From: RI-92 sp037384645
GTDB lineage: Bacteria; Pseudomonadota; Gammaproteobacteria; UBA6429; Thiohalophilaceae
DNA length: 19,776 nucleotides
Direction: 5' to 3'
Assembly: GCA_037384645.1 (NCBI GenBank)
Contig: JARRNT010000063.1
Span: 1-19,776 of the forward strand
Numbering within the stretch: position 1 is the first letter of the stretch; each line of letters starts with the position of its first letter. Under the pieces are notes generated by a model that saw only the letters and a list, made by a program, of their open reading frames with translations, was not told the origin of the DNA and searched no databases. The position numbers and the translations under genes are program-made. This document shows positions 1-7,260 of this stretch, piece by piece.

Positions 1-676
1 GTTGGCGCGCCTCGGTGGTCATTCCCACTCGGGCCGCGAGGTCTGATCTATCCGGGTTAACCAGGGTCGTGCCATCAGGGAAAAACAACACTGGCAACTG
101 CAATTTTTCACCACTTGAGCACTCAACCAGTTCCCGTGCTTCCTTGTCTTTTTCTATGTCCAGCCACTTGTAAGGTATCTGATGGCGAGCAAGAAATTCT
201 TTCACATTATGCGAGCTGGCTGACCACAAGGTACCAGCCACACGGATACCATCATAAGAAACAGGCACATTTGCAAGCCAGTCACTTAGCAGGTCATCCA
301 GTACCGGATAGAGGCGTTCTTCAGGTGGGTCCCAGGGTTTCATCAGGTAATAGTCGAGCCCAATGGCATTAATGCTCGTAATCGCCGCATCTGTATCTGC
401 ATAGGCGGTGAGCAATACTTTCTTGGTCTCCGGGTAAAATTTGATGGCAGCTTCCAGAAACTCCACACCGCTCAATCCGGGCATACGTTGGTCGACCAGG
501 AACAGCGCAATTTGATCGTTACGGCGTTTGTATTCCTGGACAGCTTCCAGTGCCTCGTCACCGGAGCCTGCTTTTACAATTCGATAGTCCTTCTGATAAT
601 ATGCTTGCAGGTCTCTTGCGATCGCATTGAGGACGTGCAGCTCATCATCGATTGTCATGATAATAGGCTTAGCCAT
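1..676 (-). CDS. Fused response regulator / thioredoxin reductase, N-terminal part (cut by window edge)
   Basis: The frame is open from ATG at 676 to the left edge, giving 225 residues. Residues 4-118 are a CheY-like receiver with the acidic pair D10-D11, phospho-acceptor D62 (in LVDQRMPG), T90 and K113 (in KPWD), so it looks phosphorylatable. Residues about 144-225 form a thioredoxin/glutaredoxin-like domain (VAGTLWSASSHNVKEFL, then PYKWLDIEKD and LPVLFFPDG). The CxxC position holds S152-A-S-S155, so this domain is not itself a dithiol centre. This order matches the known fused response regulator/thioredoxin-disulfide reductase family, whose FAD/NAD(P)H domain would lie beyond position 1; that part is inferred. 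The gene follows the kinase by 25 bp with a GGGAGA-type ribosome site, so the kinase is its likely partner. Probable role: phosphorelay control of a cytoplasmic flavin disulfide reductase. Substrate unknown. Confidence 0.85.
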   Translation of the reverse strand, partial: MAKPIIMTIDDELHVLNAIARDLQAYYQKDYRIVKAGSGDEALEAVQEYKRRNDQIALFLVDQRMPGLSGVEFLEAAIKFYPETKKVLLTAYADTDAAITSINAIGLDYYLMKPWDPPEERLYPVLDDLLSDWLANVPVSYDGIRVAGTLWSASSHNVKEFLARHQIPYKWLDIEKDKEARELVECSSGEKLQLPVLFFPDGTTLVNPDRSDLAARVGMTTEARQ

Positions 677-701
677 GTTCGCATTTTCTCCCGATATAAT
701 T

Positions 702-2927
702 TTATTCAGCCGGGTTAAAGTCCACAGGCAGACGCACTGCGAAACAGGTGCTACCCGGTTGCGAGATAACCGATATCTCTCCATGATGCTTCTGAACCAC
801 CAGATTTCGACTGATATTCAAACCAAGTCCGGTTCCTTGTCCAGGTCCCTTCGTGGTAAAGAACGGATCAAATATTTTTGATTGAATCTCCTGAGGAATA
901 CCTGGTCCATTATCTTCAATCTCTACCACGATCCAGTTATCGTCCTGACGCGTACGTACTATCAGCTTGCCTTCACCTTTCATCGCATCGATTGCATTAT
1001 CGATAATATTTGTCCACACCTGGTTTAATTCACCCGCATACGCCTGAATAAGCGGTAGATCACTGGCGTATTCACGAACTACAGTTACACCCCGCTTCAG
1101 CTTGTTGTGCAATATTATTAGTGTATTATCCAGCCCCTCACGAATATCGACAGACTGCACTGGCGCCTGATCCATATATGTATAAGTCTTGAGTGCCTTG
1201 ACTAGCTCGGCAATACGGCCTGTTCCAATGCTGATTTCTCGCACCAGGCTGTATATCGCCAGTTTGAAACATAACCAGTCAATGACTACTTCAAATTGCG
1301 AGTCACTGAACTGCTTTGCCAATATCTCAAGTTCCTTCTGGTTATACCCGAAACTGGTAAGCACAGGAACGAGATCCCCGGCGGTATCGATATTACGTTC
1401 CTGCAACCATTCTTCAAGCGCTGCTTCCTGGTCGCTGCGTGCAATGGCATTCATCGCCGTAGGCTGGCTAGCGCGTCGCTTGGCAACATCATCGAGTTCC
1501 ATTACCGTGTTCAGCTGTTGTTCGTCCAGAGTTAACTGGCGCATCTTCACCTGAATGCTCTGCCAGTTAGCGAATGTTGCCTGGAGCTGGGCTGCACTTC
1601 GCTGGGCGGCGGCAGCAGGATTATTCAGCTCATGTGCCATCCCGGCACTGAGTTTACCCAGGGAAGCCATTTTTTCCTGCATGATTAGCTGATTGTGCAT
1701 GGTATTGAGCTTGTCCAGGGTTTCTTCCAGCTCCTGGTTCTTGCGTTTCATATCCTCGGTTTTTTCACGTAATTCCCGTTCACTCTGGCGTAGTGACTCT
1801 TCTGCACGCTTTCTTTCACCGATATCACGGATAATTCCGGTATAATAGCGTTCGTCGCGTACAGTCCAGGTTGATAGTGATAACTCGATTGGGACTTCTT
1901 CTCCACTCCTGGTGCACGCCGCCAGTTCAACCGTGGTTCCAATGACATGGGCCTCACCGGTTTCCGTAAAACGCTTCATTCCAGTGTTATGCGCTTCGTG
2001 AAAACGTTCGGGTATAATCAGTTCCAGCTGCTGTCCCACAGCCTCTTCTTCTGTGTAACCAAGAATGTTAGTAGCCGCCTTGTTCCAGCTGATGATTTGT
2101 CCCGTATGATCTGCGGAGATGATGGCATCTATTGCTGATTCTGTCACTGAACGGAATTTTTGTTCTGCCTGCTTGCGCTCACGTATATCGCGAATGATGC
2201 CGGTGTAGTAACGCTCGTCATCCAGGAACCAGGTTGCAAGAGAAAGCTCAACAGGAAATTCAACACCCTGTTTGTTTATGGCTGCCAGTTCAACAGTTTT
2301 ACCAATCACATGACTCGGCCCGCCATTGGTTACACGGTTAATGCCTTCTTTGTGGCTGGAACGATACCGCTCTGGAATAATAATTTCGATTGGCTGGCCA
2401 ATCACTTCCGATTCGGCATAACCGAACAATGCACTCGCTGCGCTATTCCAGGAACGAATATTACCTACGGCATCACCGGAGATAATCGCATCGATTGCAG
2501 ACTCCATAACCGAACGAAACTTTGCTTCTGATTCCCGAAGCGCCGTACGTACCTTTGAGACCGTAACCTGGCGTTCTATTCGTGCCAATACTTCGTGCCG
2601 GTCGAATGGCTCTATGATTATGTCATCCCCTGTTTCCAGTCCCTTTACCCGTGTCTCATCGTCGTCTGGCGTGGTCAGAAAGATGACAGGAATATCTCGC
2701 GTAAGCTTGCTCTCTTTCAGTTTATTGATTAGTGCAAACGGATTCAGATGTGTGAGGCGGGCATTTAACAGGACGATATTGGGCCCGGCATCGGAGATAT
2801 TAGCAAGAACATTGGAATCGCTAGTTACCGCTTCTACCTTGTAACCATCGTTATTAAGCAACGATTGCAGAATATCGGCACTCGCTGCATTATCATCTAC
2901 AATATAGACAAATCCACGTTCAGACAA
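702..2927 (-). CDS. Hybrid sensor histidine kinase: pseudo-receiver, PAS, PAS, HisKA, HATPase
   Basis: This is a 741-residue soluble kinase with no membrane segment. Residues 5-120 form a receiver-like domain with acidic D11-D12 but N55 at the phospho-acceptor site and E106 at the usual lysine, so it is probably not phosphorylated. Two closely related PAS/S-box repeats (about 136-252 and 257-373) share ESAIDAIIS, IIPER, VIG-TVELAA and DERYYTGIIRDI. A coiled coil (about 376-418) leads to the phospho-accepting H432 (MAHELNNPAAAAQ). About 200 residues, longer than usual, separate it from the ATPase motifs: N-box NIIDNAIDAM, DNGPGIP, FDPFFTTK, GTGLGL. The HELNNPAAAA box resembles kinases found beside reductase-fused regulators (recalled, not searched). 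The start is TTG with GAGGA seven bases upstream. It probably senses a cytoplasmic or redox cue through PAS; no ligand residues could be assigned. Confidence 0.9.
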   Translation of the reverse strand: MSERGFVYIVDDNAASADILQSLLNNDGYKVEAVTSDSNVLANISDAGPNIVLLNARLTHLNPFALINKLKESKLTRDIPVIFLTTPDDDETRVKGLETGDDIIIEPFDRHEVLARIERQVTVSKVRTALRESEAKFRSVMESAIDAIISGDAVGNIRSWNSAASALFGYAESEVIGQPIEIIIPERYRSSHKEGINRVTNGGPSHVIGKTVELAAINKQGVEFPVELSLATWFLDDERYYTGIIRDIRERKQAEQKFRSVTESAIDAIISADHTGQIISWNKAATNILGYTEEEAVGQQLELIIPERFHEAHNTGMKRFTETGEAHVIGTTVELAACTRSGEEVPIELSLSTWTVRDERYYTGIIRDIGERKRAEESLRQSERELREKTEDMKRKNQELEETLDKLNTMHNQLIMQEKMASLGKLSAGMAHELNNPAAAAQRSAAQLQATFANWQSIQVKMRQLTLDEQQLNTVMELDDVAKRRASQPTAMNAIARSDQEAALEEWLQERNIDTAGDLVPVLTSFGYNQKELEILAKQFSDSQFEVVIDWLCFKLAIYSLVREISIGTGRIAELVKALKTYTYMDQAPVQSVDIREGLDNTLIILHNKLKRGVTVVREYASDLPLIQAYAGELNQVWTNIIDNAIDAMKGEGKLIVRTRQDDNWIVVEIEDNGPGIPQEIQSKIFDPFFTTKGPGQGTGLGLNISRNLVVQKHHGEISVISQPGSTCFAVRLPVDFNPAE

Positions 2928-2955
2928 CGCTGGATCCTCATTCCCCCGTCAACAA

Positions 2956-2961
2956 AGTATA
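2956..2961 (-). promoter_or_regulatory. Candidate -10 for the kinase/reductase operon
   Basis: TATACT reads on the minus strand about 29 bases upstream of the TTG start, with the GAGGA ribosome site (2935-2939) between them. No good -35 lies at 16-18 bp, so an activator may be needed. The call rests on position and one hexamer only. Confidence 0.35.
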
Positions 2962-2985
2962 GGTGAAATTTATGGACTCTCCAGT

Positions 2986-3017
2986 TTGACACGTTTATTT
3001 TCCAGGGATGGTATACT
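2986..3017 (+). promoter_or_regulatory. Candidate sigma70 promoter for the antiporter gene
   Basis: A perfect TTGACA (2986-2991) and TATACT (3012-3017) are separated by 20 bp, which is long. The -10 is preceded by TGG, an extended -10 (TGn) that can compensate. It points rightward and lies about 145 bases upstream of the ATG at 3161, so a long leader is implied. It sits about 25 bp from the divergent -10, so the two could be co-regulated. Confidence 0.5.
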
Positions 3018-3160
3018 TTTATTAGAAAAAGCGTCCCAGCTACCATCCTTTTTCTAAAATTCGGTCTGCGGGAAACAATGGTAGGTAAAGTCCCTTATAA
3101 ACCAAAAGATAGATACTGGCTGATCTTGATTGAATGCAACAATGACCGGCGGACGTATTA

Positions 3161-4888
3161 ATGAATGAAGCCCATGCCCTGACACCAGCAATCATACTTT
3201 TGCTCGTAGGGATTCTTGCCATGACCCTTGCCCGACGACTTGGTTTGAGTTCGATCGTTGGCTACCTCGCCGCCGGCATTGTTATCGGCCCACACGCATT
3301 CGGTCTCATTCACGAAAGTGAGACGACCCATTTGCTCGCGGAACTGGGGGTCGTCTTTCTGTTATTCGACATCGGCCTGCACTTTACGCTCTCAAGTATC
3401 TGGGAAGCACGCCGGGATATCCTGGGGCTGGGACCGTTACAGATTATTCTTTGTAGCTTTGCATTCGGCGGCATTATCCTGCTCCTCGGTTACCAGACAG
3501 AATATGCCGTGATCCTGGGCGGGGCGCTGGCACTTTCTTCCACTGCCGTAGTTGTCCATACCCTGGCAGAAAGGGTACAACAAAATTGTCCCGTTGGACT
3601 TACCGGTACTGCGGTGCTTATTTTACAGGACATCTGTGCCATCTTTCTCCTGATCCTTGCAGCATCGCTCGAAGGTAATGGCACTCCTGTGTCCAGTTCA
3701 AGCCTTGCTAGTACTATTTCGTTGGCAACAGTTAAGGCGATCCTGGCATTTGTTGCTGCACTACTTCTGGGTCGTTATGCCATCAAACCATTATTTCGCT
3801 TTTTCTCCCAAACTCGAAATGAGGAAGTATTTACCGCCATGGCGCTACTGGTCGTCCTGGCCACGGCTGCGGCTACCGGTCGTTCAGGGCTTTCACTCAC
3901 ACTCGGTGCATTTCTGGGCGGGATGATCATATCCGAAACGCCCTACCGTCATTTAATACAGACCGAGGCAAAGCCATTTCGCAACCTGCTGCTCGGTTTC
4001 TTTTTTATCACTGTCGGCATGTCACTCGACTGGCGGGTTCTTCTGGTAAACTGGGCTGAGATACTTGCCTTCCTTGTCATACTCGTTGCTGTCAAGACTA
4101 TATTGATTGCCGTAGCCGCCAGGGTGTTTGGCTGGTCCACACCCGGCTCCGTGCAACTTGGTTTTTTACTGGCTCAGGGCAGCGAATTTGTATTTGTCAT
4201 TATTGCCATGCCAACAGTGCGTGGGGCATTAGGAGAAACCACGGTGGGTGTCGTCATTACCGGTGTCGCTGCAAGTCTTGCCTGTACACCAAGCCTGGCG
4301 GCACTGGGCAACATTCTGGCCAGAAAACTTCGTGAACGCATGACCGCATCCGTCCCGATTAGTGAAAACACTCCACGCACCACCCTGCCACCTGTAATCA
4401 TCTATGGTATGGATGAAGTCGGCCGCACTGTCGCAGATGCACTTGAAGCAAACGGTATACGCTATGAGGCAGTCGATAGCGACCACGAGCGCTTCCTGAC
4501 AGCCAGCGCGGATGGCTACCTCGTAGCATTCGGTAACCCGATTGACGTGCGACTGATGGAAACCCTTGCTTATTCTGAACGTAAAGCGATTGTTGTCTCA
4601 CATGTCGGTATTGAAACGGCAGAAGCACTAAAACCTGTCATGCAGGATCGTTATCCAAATCTCACCCGATTTATCGCTGTTAATAATAATGAAGACAAGC
4701 AACGTTTCGAAGGACTTGGGCTACATCCGGTTATCAATCGCAGCTTTCCTCGTGGCATTGATCTGGCAGCAACGGTATTACGGTTCCTGGACATAGAAGA
4801 AAGCAGGATCCAGCCCTGGATGCAGCGTCAGCAGGAACGTGCGCTTAAGGCTACATCACGCAATGAAACCGTACTCATGGCAGAATAG
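3161..4888 (+). CDS. CPA2-family K+/H+ antiporter with TrkA-N domain (KefB/KefC-like)
   Basis: This is a 575-residue inner-membrane cation/proton antiporter. Residues 1 to about 385 are a multi-helix Na+/H+ exchanger domain with family stretches VGYLAAGIVIGPHAFG, LLFDIGLHFTL, ALSSTAVVVHTLAE, LGAFLGGMIISETPYRH and FFFITVGMSLDW. Residues about 410-540 form a cytoplasmic TrkA-N/Rossmann domain (VIIYGMDEVGRTVADALEANG, then FGNPIDVRLMETL). The dinucleotide loop reads G416-M-D418-E-V-G421, with Asp where the canonical GxGxxG has its second Gly. Family members export K+ in exchange for H+, often gated by nucleotide or glutathione adducts; whether this one is gated that way is not shown. The ribosome site is weak. 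The gene is divergent from the redox two-component operon across 233 bp. Confidence 0.88.
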   Translation: MNEAHALTPAIILLLVGILAMTLARRLGLSSIVGYLAAGIVIGPHAFGLIHESETTHLLAELGVVFLLFDIGLHFTLSSIWEARRDILGLGPLQIILCSFAFGGIILLLGYQTEYAVILGGALALSSTAVVVHTLAERVQQNCPVGLTGTAVLILQDICAIFLLILAASLEGNGTPVSSSSLASTISLATVKAILAFVAALLLGRYAIKPLFRFFSQTRNEEVFTAMALLVVLATAAATGRSGLSLTLGAFLGGMIISETPYRHLIQTEAKPFRNLLLGFFFITVGMSLDWRVLLVNWAEILAFLVILVAVKTILIAVAARVFGWSTPGSVQLGFLLAQGSEFVFVIIAMPTVRGALGETTVGVVITGVAASLACTPSLAALGNILARKLRERMTASVPISENTPRTTLPPVIIYGMDEVGRTVADALEANGIRYEAVDSDHERFLTASADGYLVAFGNPIDVRLMETLAYSERKAIVVSHVGIETAEALKPVMQDRYPNLTRFIAVNNNEDKQRFEGLGLHPVINRSFPRGIDLAATVLRFLDIEESRIQPWMQRQQERALKATSRNETVLMAE

Positions 4889-5022
4889 ATTACCCTGGCT
4901 GTCTTACTCTGGTGCAGCCACACCTGCTTATGCAGGCCGTGGGTTACAGTTTACGGTCATGATAGCAACTTTCGGGAAACCGAGCTGACAGTCGTTCACA
5001 TCAACATCTATTTTTTATTTTA

Positions 5023-5062
5023 TATAATTAGCATGTCTGATTTTTGATAAGCTAGTCAAAAA
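5023..5062 (+). promoter_or_regulatory. Candidate -10 and inverted-repeat operator upstream of doxX
   Basis: A perfect TATAAT (5023-5028) lies in a T-rich tract. It is followed by a perfect 7-bp inverted repeat, TTTTTGA (5041-5047) and TCAAAAA (5056-5062), around the 8-bp spacer TAAGCTAG. The repeat would lie just after the predicted transcription start and before the ribosome site (AGGAG, 5090-5094), a position suited to a repressor. No clear -35 at 17 bp; TTCACA at 4995 is too far. Confidence 0.4.
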
Positions 5063-5102
5063 GAATTAATCTGACCGTCTATTGTTACCAGGAGACCTGC
5101 CA

Positions 5103-5513
5103 ATGAGTTTTACTCAATATATCAAGACCACATGGACACCTCGCGTCCAATCGATAATGCGAATCGTCGCAGCTTATCTCTTTATGCTTCATGGCAGCAG
5201 CAAAATACTGCATATACCCTATATTGCCAGATTCGAACATGTTCATATTTTCTCACTCGCAGGCCTGGCTGGTATGCTGGAACTGGTCGGAGGCGCACTA
5301 CTCATTCTGGGCATGTTTACCCGGCCTGTTGCTTTTGTCCTGTCCGGTGAAATGGCCTTCGCCTATTTCATGGCTCACGCATCTCGTGGCCACATCTGGC
5401 TTCCACTAATGAATGGCGGCGATGCGGCCGTATTGTACTGTTTTATCTTTCTGTTCCTGGCTATCGCCGGTGGCGGCACCTGGAGTATCGATCGTATTTT
5501 CAGAGGCAGATAG
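5103..5513 (+). CDS. DoxX family membrane protein
   Basis: This is a 136-residue protein with about four membrane helices. The DoxX pattern is visible in the first helix (RIVAAYLFMLHGSSKIL), GMLELVGGALLILGMFTRPVAF in the second and third, and GGDAAVLYCFIFLFLAIAGGG in the last. ATG 5103 is preferred over the in-frame TTG at 5082 because AGGAG (5090-5094) is eight bases upstream of it and overlaps the region after the TTG. DoxX proteins are small inner-membrane proteins linked in some organisms to quinone or thiosulfate oxidation and to oxidative-stress complexes; nothing here fixes a substrate. It stands alone, with its own apparent promoter and a long gene-free stretch after it. Confidence 0.85.
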   Translation: MSFTQYIKTTWTPRVQSIMRIVAAYLFMLHGSSKILHIPYIARFEHVHIFSLAGLAGMLELVGGALLILGMFTRPVAFVLSGEMAFAYFMAHASRGHIWLPLMNGGDAAVLYCFIFLFLAIAGGGTWSIDRIFRGR

Positions 5514-5552
5514 AATTTGCCAGCACTTTGAATCGCCTGCCCAGGTTTTACC

Positions 5553-5708
5553 GTAGTATGTAAATGGATGTTCATTCACACCATCCGGGCATTTTGCTCT
5601 ATACACCCAGCCAGATTGACTGGGCGCGCGCATTGATGGCGAACAGGTCGACAATTAACCGCGACTGCTACCCAGAATCGCTTTTACATTTCATACTACA
5701 TGGATGTT
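5553..5708. repeat. Paired short repeats, inverted plus direct
   Basis: GTAGTATG (5553-5560) recurs inverted as CATACTAC (5692-5699). Each copy is followed by ATGGATGTT in direct orientation (5564-5572 and 5700-5708). The enclosed 130 bp holds the small hairpin CCAG-attga-CTGG near 5612-5624. The mixed inverted/direct arrangement is odd for a simple hairpin and could be two binding sites or the ends of a degraded element. Confidence 0.4.
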
Positions 5709-5882
5709 TTTGCCCAGACTCGCGCTGCTTGATCTGATGAATGCATAGACGCAGCAAATCCAGCGCACCAACCAGGGCTCAGATATTTTGCCACTTGGCT
5801 AATTTGAAAATTGGCTTGCGCTTCAATTGCCCTGATATTTAATTTCAGCCTGTTCCCAGCTGCAGGCCCCTGTCTACTATAT

Positions 5883-5908
5883 TTTGTAGCTACTACAAAT
5901 TATTGTAG
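5883..5908. promoter_or_regulatory. Triple TTGTAG operator-like repeat
   Basis: TTTGTAG (5883-5889) and CTACAAA (5893-5899) are a perfect 7-bp inverted repeat with a 3-bp spacer. A third copy, TTGTAG (5903-5908), pairs in turn with CTACAA. Alternating half-sites at this spacing resemble a cooperative repressor site. The nearest downstream genes are over 1.3 kb away, so its target is unclear; a short transcript within the gene-free region is possible. Confidence 0.4.
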
Positions 5909-6134
5909 AACTATCACACCATGATGATGAATGCACTTGTTCGATCATTTTATTTATCGCCACTGATTATTCCTGCATAAAAATTTTCTAAAGCTGACTA
6001 GCTTGATAACCACATCAAACTACGTGACTTTGCGAATCATTTACGTTAGTATTTTCTAATATTCAGATATGTTATCTCTTTGTGTTTGTTTGTAAGTTGT
6101 GTCGTGTTCAATGTGTTTGTGTTGCAGTTGATGA

Positions 6135-6395
6135 ACAGTAATACATGAAGACAGGACAAGGGGCATCAACAAGTTCCTTTCCGGCCAGAATACGATACGC
6201 GATAGACCTGTCGGATATCTCGTCGTAAACCACAGGATGATACGGCACTCAGCGCCGAGCACTGTGTACGATTTAAACGGAACCATCCGAGGGGGGCTCT
6301 TCCTGAGCCGAACGCAGCTTGTCAAACATATCGCAGACAGATTGAGATTCACGCTGAGGTCAGCCTGGCGGGCCAAAATGTTGAACGGCGCGTAA
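6135..6395 (+). other. Open frame without start codon, possible gene remnant
   Basis: An 86-codon frame lies between a TGA at 6132 and a TAA at 6393, with no suitable start or ribosome site at its beginning. Its middle reads GYLVVNHRMIRHSAP and then VYDLNGTIRGGLFLSRTQ, a natural-looking but unrecognised composition. The opposite strand is also open over much of the same stretch, so chance is a fair explanation. If it is coding, it is the tail of a degraded gene. Confidence 0.2.
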
Positions 6396-6804
6396 AGTTA
6401 CCCGGCACAGGGGAGCGACCTCATTGAGAGCTTACACTGCGATGGCGGCCATCAAGTCACCATTGCCATGATGCGAGGGAAGATAAAGAGTTAATGTGAG
6501 CCCGTTTGCCATGATTCAGGAAAACACTTTTGGCCTCCTGGTCACTGCGCAACTCAAAGGCAACGCCTTTATGCCGATACAGTAGTAAGTATCGTCTGCT
6601 GAAATCATTGTCGGTCTCTGAATATTCAGCACTGACGCGACACCAGGCAGTATGAGCGCATCCACACGGCATGTTGCGTAGCTGGAACAACACATTTTCT
6701 CCCCTTCAGTGCCTCCCCTCTTACGAGGACAGCGTTTTTAGTGCGCGCAGTAGTGATATCTGCGTCCACAGGTATTTACGGGCAGCAAACGGGCATAGCT
6801 GCAA

Positions 6805-6833
6805 GCGAATGTAATTCGCGTTATACCCGGGTA
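6805..6833. repeat. Two adjacent small palindromes
   Basis: GCGAAT-GTA-ATTCGC (6805-6819) is a perfect 6-bp inverted repeat. Four bases later TACCCGGGTA (6824-6833) is a perfect 10-bp palindrome. They lie about 430 bp upstream of cyoA. They could be protein-binding sites; no family is assigned. Confidence 0.3.
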
Positions 6834-7013
6834 CTCACCGTAAGTTGATTACAGTATGTAAGCAATCTGTGCATTTTCATGATAAGAGTGCGGCCGGGTA
6901 GTTTATGGAATTATTTTGCGATCAAAAGCGATATCTATAGCAGGATAAAACATTCCATTTGAATAAAGATGAATTTTAAAGAACTTCCATTGTCATTGTG
7001 TGTCTACCCAGCG

Positions 7014-7043
7014 TTGACACTCAAGTGCCGTCGAGACTACACG
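7014..7043 (+). promoter_or_regulatory. Possible promoter for the cyo operon
   Basis: A perfect TTGACA (7014-7019) is followed after 18 bp by TACACG (7038-7043), a poor -10. It lies about 220 bases upstream of cyoA, leaving a leader with two hairpins. A weak -10 fits an activated promoter but also a chance -35. Confidence 0.3.
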
Positions 7044-7061
7044 GACAAGTTGCTCGCCTGG

Positions 7062-7081
7062 CCAGATTTACAACAATCTGG
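7062..7081 (+). other. Leader hairpin upstream of cyoA (first)
   Basis: CCAGATT (7062-7068) and AATCTGG (7075-7081) form a perfect 7-bp stem with a 6-base loop. No T-run follows, so it is not a classical terminator. It may be an operator or an mRNA leader structure. Confidence 0.35.
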
Positions 7082-7151
7082 AGGTTGAATTGTCCGCGTC
7101 TTCAACATCGCTGGCGTATTCCCCCAGAATTCCCGATTTCATAATCGAGTT

Positions 7152-7168
7152 CGTCAGTATTGCTGACG
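7152..7168 (+). other. Leader hairpin upstream of cyoA (second)
   Basis: CGTCAG (7152-7157) and CTGACG (7163-7168) form a perfect 6-bp stem around TATTG, about 90 bases before the cyoA start. Role unknown. Confidence 0.3.
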
Positions 7169-7260
7169 GACTTATATGGCGTGGCGTGAAGAATTTTTAC
7201 TCACAGCGCGGAAAAGTTTTTTATCCTTTTCACATTTAACGAGCCAGGGGGCTGAAGAAG

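Larger units (their letters stand above)
5514..7260. other. Long gene-free region (about 1.75 kb)
   Basis: No open frame here shows recognisable protein motifs, and the frames present lack good ribosome sites. The region is mixed: an AT-rich part around 5800-6100, a T/G-rich strip at about 6069-6130, then balanced composition to about 6750. It carries several inverted repeats, listed separately, and ends in the leader of the oxidase operon. It may be a decayed gene region, a cluster of regulatory RNA and operators, or both. No transposase motif was recognised. Confidence 0.6.

Noticed and set aside
6056..6376. 106-codon minus-strand frame in the gene-free region
   Set aside because: It has no ribosome site or recognisable motif, and it overlaps an equally open plus-strand frame. 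Kept only as part of the unexplained region.
6457..6693. About 78-codon minus-strand frame with a purine-rich upstream stretch
   Set aside because: A GGGGAG stretch precedes possible ATG and GTG starts in two different frames, but neither product has a recognisable pattern, so it is not called as a gene.
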